From: Planctomycetales bacterium
GTDB lineage: Bacteria; Planctomycetota; Planctomycetia; Isosphaerales; Isosphaeraceae
Assembly (NCBI GenBank): GCA_027449865.1
Contig: DAIDKV010000058.1
Location: 1 to 64,000, forward strand
DNA length: 64,000 bases
Direction: 5' to 3'
In this document: positions 7,857 through 17,784 of the stretch, piece after piece
How the letters are laid out: each line of letters opens with the position of its first letter
How positions within the stretch are numbered: position 1 is the stretch's first letter
Notes under the pieces: generated by a model
Databases searched by the model: none
What the model saw: the letters and a program-made list of their open reading frames with translations, nothing else
Told to the model about the DNA's origin: nothing
Program-made: the position numbers and the translations under genes

Positions 7857-10800
7857 TTACCGCAGCTTCCGGTCGGGCGGTAGGGCAGAAGCGGCGGCCT
7901 CCGTGGGCCCGCCAGGGCGTTCTTTTGGCCGATCGACGGCTCGGGCGAGTCGGGCCTCGAGCACGGCGGATTGCTTCACCCAGTGGGAGCCGGCCAGGCG
8001 GGCGAAGTCGGCGTATCGGCGTTCACGATAGGCTTGCAGGGCCGCCAGCATGGTTCGCTGGGCGTTGAGCCGGATCGATTTGCCCGAGCCGTCGCCGCCG
8101 ACGCGTAGCTCGTCGAGCCAGAGGACGCCGGGGGTCATCAACTCGAAGCGAAGCCGGGCGGAGTCGAGGCCGCTCGGCGGAAGGTCGGAGGCGCGAACCG
8201 CCTGGGATTCCCAGGTGCCCGGGACGACCAGCTCGGAGCGTCGGACATACGACTGACCGGCCGACTCTCCCTCGATCCAGACCCGGACTCGTGCATCCGC
8301 GGGCATTGCCCGGAAGAAAGCCCGGATCGTGAGGCTGGACTGCATCCCCGGGACGAAAAGGTCGCTCACGACCGAGGCCGGTGCCAGGGGCGAGGAGAGC
8401 CGGAGGCTGCCCCGACCGGAGTGTGGGTTCTCGGTATCGATCGCGAGATCCGGGCCCGGAGCTTCGGAGCCGGGCGAAGGCTCCAGCCGCCATCCCTGGG
8501 GCGCCGGTGGAGGCGTTCGACGGGCTGGCCCGACGACGCCGGTGGTCGTCACCGAGGGATCCGAAGCCTGTGGAGCCGGAGTTGGTGTCGGAGTCGGTGC
8601 CAGACCGGGCGTGGGCTCGAATCCGGGGTTCGAGGGCTCGGTAGGTCCTTCACCGCCCCCCTGATTCAAGCGAGCCAGCCGCTCGGAAAGTTCGTTGGAC
8701 CGGGCTTGCATTCCGGCCAGGACAGCCTCGGAGGGGTACTCGGTCAGCGAGGCGACGCGTCCTCGGGGCGCTCCGATCCGGATGGCTGAGACACCGAAGG
8801 GAAGCAGGTCCAGCACGAGGTTTCGCCCGCCCGGCACGGCCACGGGCGCCAGGCGGAAGCCGCGGCCCAGGTCCTCGAATTCGGCCTGGCCGGTCGTCTC
8901 GATCAGGCAGGCGATCCGGAGGGGATACGGGGAATCGTTCGCCAGCGAGAGAAACGTCTGATCGCCGATGGATCGCGTGCGGACGACTGTTCCGAACGGC
9001 AGAGTACGGACCTCGTCCGGTCCACCTGGGGCGGCCGACGGCGGACCGGCGGGCAGGGTGCGGAACGCCGAGGCGAACCGATGGAGCCGCTCCTCCTGGC
9101 CGGCCACGGCCGAGGCTGCGAGGAAGATCCAGCGCGGGTCGAGAGCCGCCATCGCATGGCCGGGGATCTCGTCGATGGCGGAGAGGTCGGCGGTCGGCGG
9201 TGCGGCCAGCCGGATCGCGGCCGACTCCTCCGCGGCGCGGGCCGGCGGGGCGACGCCCACGAGCAGGCCCCGCCTTGGGCGGGAGGCCACGATCGTGTCG
9301 AGATCGGAACTGGTCGCCAGGTCGTGCGCCAGGGGGTCGTCGGAGAGCGAGACTCCGCGGAAGACGGCGGGGCCGCCGGTCGCGGTCGGCCAGGTCGAGA
9401 GGTCGAGCCCGAGACTCCGCCAGGCGTGACTGGCCGCGAGCCCGGCGAGGTCGCCCCGGCGTGCCTCGACAGCGGCGGGGCCGGCGTCCAGACCGGGGGT
9501 GACGACCGCGAGCACCGCGTCCGGTCTCGTCTCGCGCGCCGCGGCGTCGAGCTCGGCATAGAGCGAGGTGATGGCCCGGGTGCGCCAGGTCAGCCAGGGC
9601 ATCCGGCCAGCGCCGGTGAGATACTCAAGCCGAACGGCGAACCGATCGGAGCCCTCAGCGCCCAGGCCGGGGACCTCGCGGGCCGTCTCGGGGCTAAACG
9701 TTTCGTGGACGAACCGTTCATACGTGGCGTCGTCGATTCCCGTCTCGGGCGTACCGAGGAGGGTCGGCCCAGATCCCAGCCGAATGATGAGTCCGGCGAC
9801 TCGTCCCGCGGAGGTCGTCTCGCTGAATCGACCGCTTGCGAGGGCCTCGGTGACTCTCCGCCGCATCGCAGCGCGAACCTCGGGGTGAAGCGGATGGTAG
9901 CACGAGCCGTCGGGATGACCGCGACCATCGAGCCGGACGAGTCCTCGTCTCACGGCCTCGTCGGAATCCGGCGGCGGCAGGCCCGGAAGGGCTTCGGTCC
10001 CGTCGAAAACCAGCTCCAGCCAGAGCGCGATTCCATGATGCGCGAGGACACGTCGGAGGATCTCCAGCCGGTCGGGACGCGTCGAGTCTTCCTCGGCTCG
10101 ACCATCCAGCGGTCGCGGTTCGCGCCGGTCGGCGATCGACTCGGGCACGATCACCGCGTCGGCCACGCAGGAGGCCAGATAAGCAGCGAGGTGGTTGGCC
10201 GAGGTCCAGGTCTCGGCCGGGCTCCCGTCCCCGCCAAATCGGTCGAGCGGGCGCGGACCGCCCAGGTAGAGGCCCATGGACCGCGCCGAGGACGGATCGA
10301 CCGGGCGGATGGGGGCCGGAACAGGCGACGGATCAAGCTCCGTCATCGTGATCGACCCCAGGCGGACGGCCGAGTCGGCCCCCCGATTCACCAGGACGAG
10401 CACGGCTTCCGTCGCCCCGGGCCAGACCGGCCACGAGAAGGTGATAGGCGGACCATCCTCCAGAACCGGGGGGCCGGAGGCGCAGGTATCGAGCAGCAGG
10501 CGAGGCCGGGAACCGCCAGGCTCAATCAGCGCGACTCCCAGCGCGGAGGGCTCGCCCTGGTTGACCCGGATCGTCAGGCGATGGGGTCGGTCGGGGTGCG
10601 CCACCTTCAGCCCGACCGCTGACCACGCAAGGCCGGTCGCCGTCGAGGATTCGAGGCGAGATACCTCGGTCTCCGGGCGCTGAAACCATCCGCGAAGGCC
10701 GTCGCGCCCGGCTGGCTCGATCAGGGCCTCGGCGGGGAGCGGCCAGACCGATCGGTCTGCCTCGGACATCGGCGAGCGTCCCGCGGCGAGCGGGCGGTGG

Positions 10801-11774
10801 ACTCTCGACCTCGACAGGTCGACCGAATCGACCACGACCTCTCCCCGTTTTCGATCGCGACCGGAGGCGGATTCGCCGGGTGCCGGGCGCGGTGACGGAG
10901 CCATCGCGATGACTGAGACCCGTCGGATCGCGGTTGTCGTGACCGAGGCCCGACGTCGGCGGATCAGCCGGCCGAGCCGCGTGCCCTCGTGAACGACCGG
11001 TTCCCAGCTCGCCTGGATCTCCAGGACGTAGGCTCCCTCGTCGCGAGGGGCGGGCAGGGTGAGAATGCGGTTGGTCGTCTCGCTCGCGTTGGCCGTGACG
11101 ACTTCCTGGCCGAAGCGCTTCGCGATTTCGTCGCCTCCGCGAGCTGGCCGGAACGTGGCCGAGTATCGGACCGTGACCTCGGCCGGCTCGGGCCAGAGGA
11201 TGTTCAGCCCGATCGTGACTGGAACCTCCGAGCCGGTTGCAACGATTCCCGAGTCGGCGGGTGGAGCGAGCTTGACGTCCAGGCTATCCCAGGCCAGGCG
11301 CTCGACCGAAACCGAGATCGGGGCCGAGGCCGGGGTGCGCTGCGGTCGCTCCAGCACCGCCATCACCGGGACGTTCACGACCTGCGCCCCCTGGCGCAGG
11401 AGGATCGTCGATTCGGAGCGTGCCTCGATCCGGGCTCGCACCCGACCGCGAGGAGCATCGCCGAGCCGCCAGGTGCCGGCCTCGCCCGCGGCCCAGCCAT
11501 TTCGTCGGCCCGAAGCCTCGACCGCCGGCCAGGGGATGGCCTCGATCACCCGGCCCTCGCTGATCTCCAGAGTCACCGACGACCCCGAAGCCTGCGCCGA
11601 GGGCCCAGCAGGTCCGTCTTCCGACTCTCCCCAGGCCACCTCGACGGTCATCCGGATCGGGCCGGATGTGGCCCCTCGACGTTCCGAGGGCGCATCCCAA
11701 CCCCAGGCGCCATCGAGCGCGCCCGCCAGGATCACCGCCGTCATGGATAGGACTCTGCGCCATTCCCTGCGCAT
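7857..11774 (-). CDS. Very large exported protein with family 10-like glycosidase core
   Basis: The 1,305-residue product has an N-terminal signal peptide (MRREWRRVLSMTAVILAGAL) and about 450 residues of beta-sandwich-like sequence. Residues about 500-850 resemble a glycosidase-type TIM barrel: DRLEILRRVLAHHGIALWLE, CYHPLHPEVRAAMRRRV, GRVAGLIIRLGS, AVVTPGLDAGP. A Pro/Thr-rich linker (PTPTPTPAP) leads to a jelly-roll carbohydrate-binding-like region with GRGSLRLSSPLAP and VLWLDELRVGG, then a short Ala/Arg-rich tail. I took the ATG at 11774, where the signal peptide begins; an upstream TTG would add 21 residues. It probably acts on polysaccharide at or beyond the outer membrane. The catalytic acids are not identifiable by eye, so enzymatic activity is an inference. 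Confidence 0.6.
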   Translation of the reverse strand: MRREWRRVLSMTAVILAGALDGAWGWDAPSERRGATSGPIRMTVEVAWGESEDGPAGPSAQASGSSVTLEISEGRVIEAIPWPAVEASGRRNGWAAGEAGTWRLGDAPRGRVRARIEARSESTILLRQGAQVVNVPVMAVLERPQRTPASAPISVSVERLAWDSLDVKLAPPADSGIVATGSEVPVTIGLNILWPEPAEVTVRYSATFRPARGGDEIAKRFGQEVVTANASETTNRILTLPAPRDEGAYVLEIQASWEPVVHEGTRLGRLIRRRRASVTTTAIRRVSVIAMAPSPRPAPGESASGRDRKRGEVVVDSVDLSRSRVHRPLAAGRSPMSEADRSVWPLPAEALIEPAGRDGLRGWFQRPETEVSRLESSTATGLAWSAVGLKVAHPDRPHRLTIRVNQGEPSALGVALIEPGGSRPRLLLDTCASGPPVLEDGPPITFSWPVWPGATEAVLVLVNRGADSAVRLGSITMTELDPSPVPAPIRPVDPSSARSMGLYLGGPRPLDRFGGDGSPAETWTSANHLAAYLASCVADAVIVPESIADRREPRPLDGRAEEDSTRPDRLEILRRVLAHHGIALWLELVFDGTEALPGLPPPDSDEAVRRGLVRLDGRGHPDGSCYHPLHPEVRAAMRRRVTEALASGRFSETTSAGRVAGLIIRLGSGPTLLGTPETGIDDATYERFVHETFSPETAREVPGLGAEGSDRFAVRLEYLTGAGRMPWLTWRTRAITSLYAELDAAARETRPDAVLAVVTPGLDAGPAAVEARRGDLAGLAASHAWRSLGLDLSTWPTATGGPAVFRGVSLSDDPLAHDLATSSDLDTIVASRPRRGLLVGVAPPARAAEESAAIRLAAPPTADLSAIDEIPGHAMAALDPRWIFLAASAVAGQEERLHRFASAFRTLPAGPPSAAPGGPDEVRTLPFGTVVRTRSIGDQTFLSLANDSPYPLRIACLIETTGQAEFEDLGRGFRLAPVAVPGGRNLVLDLLPFGVSAIRIGAPRGRVASLTEYPSEAVLAGMQARSNELSERLARLNQGGGEGPTEPSNPGFEPTPGLAPTPTPTPAPQASDPSVTTTGVVGPARRTPPPAPQGWRLEPSPGSEAPGPDLAIDTENPHSGRGSLRLSSPLAPASVVSDLFVPGMQSSLTIRAFFRAMPADARVRVWIEGESAGQSYVRRSELVVPGTWESQAVRASDLPPSGLDSARLRFELMTPGVLWLDELRVGGDGSGKSIRLNAQRTMLAALQAYRERRYADFARLAGSHWVKQSAVLEARLARAVDRPKERPGGPTEAAASALPPDRKLR

Positions 11775-12177
11775 GCGCCCGAGGCCGCCCCTTCCACCGT
11801 AGCCCGCGACGTGCCGTCCCGCCTCGCGTCCATGCAAGGAGGGACATCGACCGGGATCGGAGCCGCCGTCCTGTCTTCGGAGATTTCCCCGAATCTGCCC
11901 GGCGGCATCCTTCCCTCAGAATCGGATCGGCTCGAAGTGGCTGCTGACTTGAAGTCCTATCGGCAAAACTGGCAAAATTCTGGGAATCGTCAAGCCCAAG
12001 CCCAGGGGGAGCCGGACGTTCGACCCCGTGCGAGAGGGCTGGGTTCACGCCCTATCTTATTTTGGCGTCTGGAATTCCGTCTCGGATTCGCGACCCCGGC
12101 GATGGGCTCTTGATCGAGTGCGAACGGTGTGCGAACCTGAGGCTGGGTCGTGATGGAAATCCACGGAGACGCCTGCC
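11775..12177. other. Divergent intergenic region, 403 bp
   Basis: This region separates the large minus-strand gene from the plus-strand membrane protein and should carry both promoters. The patch around 11955-11990 is AT-richer than its surroundings. I see no ORF with coding character and no clear promoter hexamers. Confidence 0.35.
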
Positions 12178-12960
12178 ATGATCGCGAGCGGACCGGAATC
12201 GGACGACGCGGGGGATCGGGCTCCGTCAGAGGTTGAAGTCCCGCATGTGGACAGGATGGCCCGGCCCGCGCCAGGGCCGCCCGCGTTTCCACTGATTCTC
12301 GCGGCGATTGTTGCCGGGCTGATCGCGGTGGCTGGAGGCGAGGCGGCCAACGAGATCATCCCGCCCGAAAAGGTGCATGTTCACGCGCTCGGGGGCGACC
12401 TCGAGGTGGATTCGCGAGACACGCCGAGGGTCGTCACCCAGACGTCGGCGGTGGCCTTCGGAATGCTCGGGTTATCGCTCGGCCTTCTGTTTGGAATCTC
12501 CGGCGGGCTCGCGCGCCGGCCGTATCGCGGGGGCCGGATCGCGCTGGCCGCGGGATTCGGCGGACTGCTCGGGGCGGGGCTCGGTGTCGCGGTCGCTCTC
12601 GGGCTGGTCCCGATGGTGATGGAGGCTCGACAGAGTTTTAGCGATCCGCCCATCTGGTACGGGATCGTCCATCATCTCACGGCGACGGCCCCGCTTGGAC
12701 TGGTCGCGGGCCTGGCCTTCGCCACCGGATGGGGTGATCGTCGCTGGATCCTTCGAGCCTCGCTGGCCGCGATGGGTGGGGCCATTGCCGGGAGTGTCGC
12801 CGCCGACATTCTCGGCGCGATTGCCTTTCCACTGGCCCGGACGGATTCCCCGCTCGCCGAGACGATGACATCTCGATTCATCCCGCGGCTGCTGGTCACG
12901 ATCGGGACCGCGGCGGCCCTGATCGCGACCCCACTTCCCGAGGAATCCACCCCTTCTTGA
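12178..12960 (+). CDS. Multi-pass membrane protein of unknown function
   Basis: I do not recognise this 260-residue protein. After about 35 polar residues it has a first membrane helix (FPLILAAIVAGLIAVAGG), a periplasmic-type loop, and about five more helices rich in Gly and Ala (LGLSLGLLFGISGGLA, GGLLGAGLGVAVALGLVP, LGLVAGLAFATGWG, AAMGGAIAGSVAADILG, LLVTIGTAAALIATPL). No catalytic motif is visible. GGAG about 10 nt upstream supports the ATG. It stands alone between a divergent gene and the TolC-like gene 204 bp downstream. Confidence 0.65.
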   Translation: MIASGPESDDAGDRAPSEVEVPHVDRMARPAPGPPAFPLILAAIVAGLIAVAGGEAANEIIPPEKVHVHALGGDLEVDSRDTPRVVTQTSAVAFGMLGLSLGLLFGISGGLARRPYRGGRIALAAGFGGLLGAGLGVAVALGLVPMVMEARQSFSDPPIWYGIVHHLTATAPLGLVAGLAFATGWGDRRWILRASLAAMGGAIAGSVAADILGAIAFPLARTDSPLAETMTSRFIPRLLVTIGTAAALIATPLPEESTPS

Positions 12961-13164
12961 CGGGTCTCCCCGGCAGCTCTTCCAGAAAAGCCGCGCATTC
13001 CGCGCAATCGGCACGATCCGACCGGTTCTCACCGCACGTTCGGCCGATCGGTCGCAACGACTCGATCGGGATCATCGGTTGTGCCGAAGAACACCTGCGA
13101 GCGTCGGGAACGGAGTGCCCGGGACTCGCTCGCGGCGAGGATTCGCCGCCGGAGACTGTCAGAG

Positions 13165-14610
13165 ATGAGAGGGATTTCGCAGACCCTGGTGGCGGCGGTC
13201 GCGATGGCGGCCATCCTTGCCACGGGGAACACGACCCGGGGCGAGAACCTGGCTGACGCCTGGTCGATCGCTCTGAGGGTCAATGCCGGGCTGCAATCAC
13301 AGCAGGATCTGACCCTCGCGCAGGGTTTTAACCTCCGCGCGGCGAAGTCGAGCCGATGGCCGACCGTCCGAACCTTCACCTTCAACTCGTTCCTCACCGC
13401 GACGCCCGGCTTCTCGTCCCGGTCGTTTTTCGGTGGCTCGAGCACCGGAACAGGGGCCGGCGGAACGGGAACCGGCGTGGGCGGCGGCTCGGCCGGCGCG
13501 GCGAGCGCCATTCCGTCGACGCTGCCGATTCTTGGTCCTGGTCAGCTCGATCTGCCCGTTTCTCTGACGTTCGCCAGTGTCCCGCTCTACACCGGCGGAC
13601 GTCTGCTCCGAAACATCGACGCGGCCGACGCCCAGATCGGAGCGCAGAAAAGCGAGGAAGTTCGGACCGCGATGGACCTCCGGCTGACTGTCGCCGAGGC
13701 GTATGTCGGCGTTCTGCGGGCGCAAAAAAATCTGGAGGTGGCCCGGAGCAGCGTCGAACAGCTTTCGGCCTTTGCCCGCGATGTGAGCAACCGTCGCGAG
13801 CAGGGCCTGGCGATCCGAAGCGATGACCTGGCCGCGCAGGTTTCGCTGGCGAACGCCCGACTCGCCGAGATTCAGGCGAGGACGGCCCTCGAGGCCGCCT
13901 GGGCGACCTACAACCGATATGTCTGCCGGCCCCTGACGACTCGGGTCGACCTGGAAGAACTGACCGCACTGCCGCTCAAGGCGGACTGGGGCCGGATGGC
14001 CGAGGAGGCGATGCGAGAGATCCCGATCGCCTCGACCGAGAACGAACAGGAAGTCGATGAGCTCACCATGAAGGCGATCAGCTCGCGTCCCGAGCTGATC
14101 GGCCTGGCCCAGCAGGCGCGGGCCTATGCCAACCAGGCCGAGGCGACCCGCGGCGGGGTCCGGCCGCAGGTCGGGTTCTCGATGGCCTTCATCTGGCTCG
14201 GCAACAATAACATGATCCCCCAGGGCATCGGCGCCGCGACGTTCTACGCCGACTGGACGATCACCGACAGCGGAGCCACCCGCCGACGCGCCAACGCGAT
14301 CCAGCAGCAGGAGCGGGCCACGCTCCGCCGCCGCGCGGACACCGCCGCCGACATCGCGCTTCAGGTCCGCACCCGATGGCTCGACGTGGTGCAAGCCCGG
14401 AAGCGTGTCCCGGTCGCAAAGCTTGCGATCATCCAGGCCGAGGAAAACATCAACGTCATCACGGATCGATATCGCCAGCAGCTCAGCACTTACACCGAGG
14501 TTCTCGACGCCGAGACCCGCCGCGTGCAGTCGTTGAACAACTTCTACAACGCCGTCTACGACGAGAGCCTGGCAAACTTCCGGCTGCACCGGGCCGTCGG
14601 CGACCTCTGA
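13165..14610 (+). CDS. TolC-family outer membrane efflux protein
   Basis: The 481-residue exported protein has a signal peptide (MRGISQTLVAAVAMAAILAT) and the TolC/OEP pattern. Helical repeats include ENLADAWSIALRVN near the start, LRLTVAEAYVGVLRAQKNLE and the mirror block VRTRWLDVVQARKRVPVAKL. It ends with RQQLSTYTEVLDAETR and YDESLANFRLHRAVGDL. TolC trimers form channels through the outer membrane and periplasm for efflux or type I secretion. An unusual Gly/Thr-rich insertion (GTGAGGTGTGVGGG) sits near residue 95, where the first beta segment is expected. No HlyD adaptor or inner-membrane pump is adjacent, so its partner is encoded elsewhere. GGAG about 10 nt upstream supports this start. 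Confidence 0.88.
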   Translation: MRGISQTLVAAVAMAAILATGNTTRGENLADAWSIALRVNAGLQSQQDLTLAQGFNLRAAKSSRWPTVRTFTFNSFLTATPGFSSRSFFGGSSTGTGAGGTGTGVGGGSAGAASAIPSTLPILGPGQLDLPVSLTFASVPLYTGGRLLRNIDAADAQIGAQKSEEVRTAMDLRLTVAEAYVGVLRAQKNLEVARSSVEQLSAFARDVSNRREQGLAIRSDDLAAQVSLANARLAEIQARTALEAAWATYNRYVCRPLTTRVDLEELTALPLKADWGRMAEEAMREIPIASTENEQEVDELTMKAISSRPELIGLAQQARAYANQAEATRGGVRPQVGFSMAFIWLGNNNMIPQGIGAATFYADWTITDSGATRRRANAIQQQERATLRRRADTAADIALQVRTRWLDVVQARKRVPVAKLAIIQAEENINVITDRYRQQLSTYTEVLDAETRRVQSLNNFYNAVYDESLANFRLHRAVGDL

Positions 14611-14617
14611 GCCGCCC

Positions 14618-15247
14618 TCAACGGGCGTCGAGCGTCTCGGTGACATCGACCGAAAAACCGGGCAGGAGGCGTGACGTCGCCCTCTGCCCGCGGACAAAAG
14701 TCCCGTGCTCGATGTACTCGCGGCCTTCCAGCGTCAGGACGACGATCCGCTCTTCCTGCGGGTCGACCATCCAGTACTCGGTGATACCGGCCCGGGCGTA
14801 CTCCGCCCGCTTCTCGACCAGGTCGCGATGACGATCGGTCTCACCTTTGCTGACGACCTCGATCACAAGGTCCGCGCCGTCGGAGCATTCCTCGGCGAGC
14901 CGGTCCGTGTTCTCGGCCCGCACGAAGACGACATCCGGCTCGCGATACTTGCCCGGCCAGAGCCGGACCTTGTACGGAGCGATGACAACCCGCCCCAGCC
15001 CCCTCGCCATCACGAACTCTCGGAGCAGACTCTGGAGCATCATGACAATGAGCTGGTGGCTGAGGGTGGGTATGGCCGGAAACTCGAGGTAGCCGTCGGA
15101 GAACTCCACGAAGAGATTGGTATCCAGCTCGAGGTACTCGCGCTCGGTCCAGCATCCCTGGGCGGGGTAGAGACGGGCGATCTCCCAGACGGGTTCGCCG
15201 TACATCAAACCGGCCGGGGGGTGAGACTTCTCGGGCGCAGTGCTCAT
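14618..15247 (-). CDS. Uma2-family PD-(D/E)XK nuclease-like protein
   Basis: The 209-residue protein fits the Uma2 (DUF820) family. It has WTEREYLEL early, HQLIVMMLQSLLREFV, KVRLWPGKYREPDVVFV with the conserved Asp, then DLVIEVVSKGETDRHRDL, the ExxSK variant of the PD-(D/E)XK core. YARAGITEYWMVDP completes the signature. The fold is that of restriction-type nucleases, and the family is greatly expanded in cyanobacteria and planctomycetes, but its biological role is not settled. The ATG at 15247 is where family similarity begins. It ends 7 bp from the convergent TolC stop and lies 43 bp downstream of the FAH gene on the same strand. Confidence 0.88.
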   Translation of the reverse strand: MSTAPEKSHPPAGLMYGEPVWEIARLYPAQGCWTEREYLELDTNLFVEFSDGYLEFPAIPTLSHQLIVMMLQSLLREFVMARGLGRVVIAPYKVRLWPGKYREPDVVFVRAENTDRLAEECSDGADLVIEVVSKGETDRHRDLVEKRAEYARAGITEYWMVDPQEERIVVLTLEGREYIEHGTFVRGQRATSRLLPGFSVDVTETLDAR

Positions 15248-15290
15248 CGGACGGCGCTCTCCATGGGAGCCGACGGACCATCGGTCTTTC

Positions 15291-16166
15291 TTAACGCGAG
15301 ATCGCCCCCTCGGCGACGACCGGGTTTCGCAGCGTCCCCAGTCGCTCGATCTCGACCTCGACCACGTCGCCGGGCTTGAGCCAGACGGGCGGCTTGCGGG
15401 CCATGCCGACACCCGGCGGCGTCCCGGTGAAGATCAGGTCGCCTGGCTCGAGGGTAAAGACCTGCGAGCAGTACGAGATCAGGACGTCGATCCCGAAGAT
15501 AAGCTGTTTCGTGCTCGAATCCTGCATCGTCTGGCCGTTGAGCCGGAGGCGGATGGCGAGGTTGTGCGGATCGCCGACCTCGTCGGGCGTGACCAGTTCG
15601 GGGCCGATCGGAGCGAAGGTGTCGAATGTCTTGCCGGCCATCCACTGTTTACCGGGCTTGTTCAACTGCCAGTCGCGGGCCGAGACGTCGTGTCCGACCG
15701 CGTAACCGCCGACGTGCTCCATCGCCCGCTCGCGCGGGATGTGCCGTCCGCCCCGGCCGATCACGGCCACCAGTTCGGCCTCGTAGTCGACCTGATTGCT
15801 GACGCTCGGGATCTGAATAGCCGTGCCGTGGCCGATCAGCGCCGATGGGTACTTGCTGAAGAGAACCGGCTCCTCGGGCGCGGGGACGCCGCTCTCGGCG
15901 GCGTGGTCGCTGTAGTTCAGGCCGATGCAGATGATCTTGCGGGGATCGGGGATGGGGGCCAGAAGCTGGACGTTCGCCGGGTCGTGCCGGACGACCCCTC
16001 TGGGGAGTGCCGACCAGGCCTTTCGCTCCCAGTCTCGGCCGAGTTCCAGCAGCTCGCGGAGGCTCGTCGGCATCTCGGGATCGGCTGCGTTGACGTCGAC
16101 GTACTCACCCTGATAGACCCCGCAGACGCGTGGGCCCTCCTTCGCCGCCACGGTCACCCATCGCAT
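15291..16166 (-). CDS. Fumarylacetoacetate hydrolase family protein
   Basis: The 291-residue protein is a typical FAH-family member. It has an N-terminal cap (about residues 1-75), then KIICIGLNYSDHAAESG, LFSKYPSALIGHG, and the metal-site motif DYEAELVAVIG followed by GYAVGHDVSARDWQ. GKTFDTFAPIGPELV and LIFTGTPPGVGMA complete the core. The family includes 2-keto-4-pentenoate hydratases, acylpyruvases and oxaloacetate decarboxylases, all dependent on a divalent cation; the exact substrate cannot be told. The start at 16166 is the ATG at the beginning of similarity. It lies between export-type genes and Uma2 without an obvious pathway link. Confidence 0.9.
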   Translation of the reverse strand: MRWVTVAAKEGPRVCGVYQGEYVDVNAADPEMPTSLRELLELGRDWERKAWSALPRGVVRHDPANVQLLAPIPDPRKIICIGLNYSDHAAESGVPAPEEPVLFSKYPSALIGHGTAIQIPSVSNQVDYEAELVAVIGRGGRHIPRERAMEHVGGYAVGHDVSARDWQLNKPGKQWMAGKTFDTFAPIGPELVTPDEVGDPHNLAIRLRLNGQTMQDSSTKQLIFGIDVLISYCSQVFTLEPGDLIFTGTPPGVGMARKPPVWLKPGDVVEVEIERLGTLRNPVVAEGAISR

Positions 16167-16294
16167 CGTCGCCGCCCTCTCGTTCGAGTCGCCCGGCATC
16201 GGATCGGGAACGGTCGAGGGGCGGCGGCCCGATCCGACGCATCGACGCCGCCCCGATCGCTCCACTCTATCGCCGGGTCGGGATCGTGGCGAGA

Positions 16295-17653
16295 TCAGGC
16301 CCCGTCGTCGGCGGGCGGCGAGGCGGGTGGGGCCGAGGTGTCGAATGGGTCGCCATCGGGTGGCATCGGAAGGGGCGGTCGCCCACGGCGCGGCGCATCG
16401 GGGACAACGTGTCTCGGCGCCGGGGGCCTGGCTTCCCCGGACTGTCTGGCAAGCGACTGGCGGATCATCACAGTCAGCTCGTTCAGCTTGCCTTCGAGCG
16501 CCGCGATTCGATCCTCGGGCGCGGGCCCCGGCTTCGGCCGATTCTTGCCGGTTGCCGCGATGAGCTGGTCGAGCTTTTTCTCCATCTCGTCGATCCGCTT
16601 CGTCAGGTCTTCGGTGGCCTTCTGCGAGGAGGCGTCGGAGAAGTCCCGGTCGAAGTAGAGGGACGGGGCCGGCCGCTGGGGACGCGGTCGCGCGGCCTGC
16701 ATCAGCGGCTTCGCCCGACCCTCGCCCGCGCGGACCGGCTGACCCGTCGAGGCGCCGGGCACGACCAGTCGATCGTAGGGGAGAATCGCGTAGTTGGTCG
16801 ACGAATCAGTTCCCATCGCGATTTCGTCGTAATTGATCGGCAGGATCTTCGGTGGCGAGCCCTTGGGGAAGCTTCGGATGAGGCGGATATGAGCCCGATC
16901 GGCGGTCGGCATCAGGCCGCCGGCGTACTGGATCAGGTCCAGCACGTGATCGCCGCCTGTGTAAGGAAGCCGGCCTGGGTACTGGACATCGCCCAGGATA
17001 TAGTACGTCGCGCTGTTGTATGCGGTCACGTCAACGAAGACGCGATCGGTTTCCTTCGGGTCGATCACGTGGGGCCGGCCCTGCGCGTCTCGCATGGGCT
17101 CATTTGTCTCGTCGTCGATCGCGAGGAGTCCGAGCGTCTCATCGTTGAGGTATTTTCTGAGGTGCAGGACGATCCGCTCCTTGATTTGCGGGATGGTGAG
17201 GCCGGCGACGGGCAGCTCACCGTAGAAGCCCAGGCTGATCCGCCCGTCAGGACGGACCAGCCGCTCGCCCGAGATCGGCCGGCCCGGCAGGGCCTCCAGC
17301 ACCTCGACGAGGATCAGGTCGGGCGGCTCGACGACATACTCGGGGCGGTTCACCGCGGCGGGGTTCGATCGAGGCGTCTCCGGGGCTTCCTCCGCGGGTG
17401 CCTCGGCCTCCGCGGGCTCGCTGATTTGAGGCGGAATCTCGCGATACGACTTCTTCGCCTCCTCGGAGAGCCCCGGCGGTCCGACAAAGGCATCGCCATC
17501 GGGCCCGGTCGGTGGGGCAGGAATGATCGCCGATGGCTGCTCCGCTTTCGGGACGGGAGGCTGACTGTCGGATCGTTGCCGCGCCCTGACGTCTGTCATC
17601 GCAAAGCAGGCGACGACAGACCCGATCGCGACCATCCTGAGGGGAACTCTCAT
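16295..17653 (-). CDS. Wza-like polysaccharide export protein with SLBB domain and coiled coil
   Basis: The 452-residue exported protein has a signal peptide (MVAIGSVVACFAMTDVRA), a Pro/Glu/Ala-rich stretch, and a Poly_export domain from about residue 105 (YVVEPPDLILVEVLEALPG). An SLBB-type domain at about 215-300 (TYYILGDVQYPGRLPYTGG) follows. A predicted coiled coil at about 345-370 (RIDEMEKKLDQLIAATG) leads into a Pro/Arg-rich tail. Wza-type proteins form outer-membrane channels for capsule or exopolysaccharide. An extra loop of about 30 residues (NEPMRDAQGRP) splits the export domain. It is a close paralogue of the C-terminal half of the sigma fusion encoded 131 bp upstream. No Wzc or Wzx/Wzy gene is nearby. 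Confidence 0.85.
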   Translation of the reverse strand: MRVPLRMVAIGSVVACFAMTDVRARQRSDSQPPVPKAEQPSAIIPAPPTGPDGDAFVGPPGLSEEAKKSYREIPPQISEPAEAEAPAEEAPETPRSNPAAVNRPEYVVEPPDLILVEVLEALPGRPISGERLVRPDGRISLGFYGELPVAGLTIPQIKERIVLHLRKYLNDETLGLLAIDDETNEPMRDAQGRPHVIDPKETDRVFVDVTAYNSATYYILGDVQYPGRLPYTGGDHVLDLIQYAGGLMPTADRAHIRLIRSFPKGSPPKILPINYDEIAMGTDSSTNYAILPYDRLVVPGASTGQPVRAGEGRAKPLMQAARPRPQRPAPSLYFDRDFSDASSQKATEDLTKRIDEMEKKLDQLIAATGKNRPKPGPAPEDRIAALEGKLNELTVMIRQSLARQSGEARPPAPRHVVPDAPRRGRPPLPMPPDGDPFDTSAPPASPPADDGA

Positions 17654-17784
17654 GGCCGTGCGCTCTCCGAGGGGTTCGAGGACGTGCGCAATCCTTCGGG
17701 ACGAACCGGTCTATTTTCGACTCGTCTCACTTTATCGATCACGAAGATCGGGTGCGATGGGGTGATGGTTCCTTGCGTACACTT

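Noticed and set aside
9081-10622. 513-codon open frame on the plus strand
   Set aside because: It lies opposite the 1,305-residue gene, is Arg/Gly-rich without domains, and is a GC-driven shadow.
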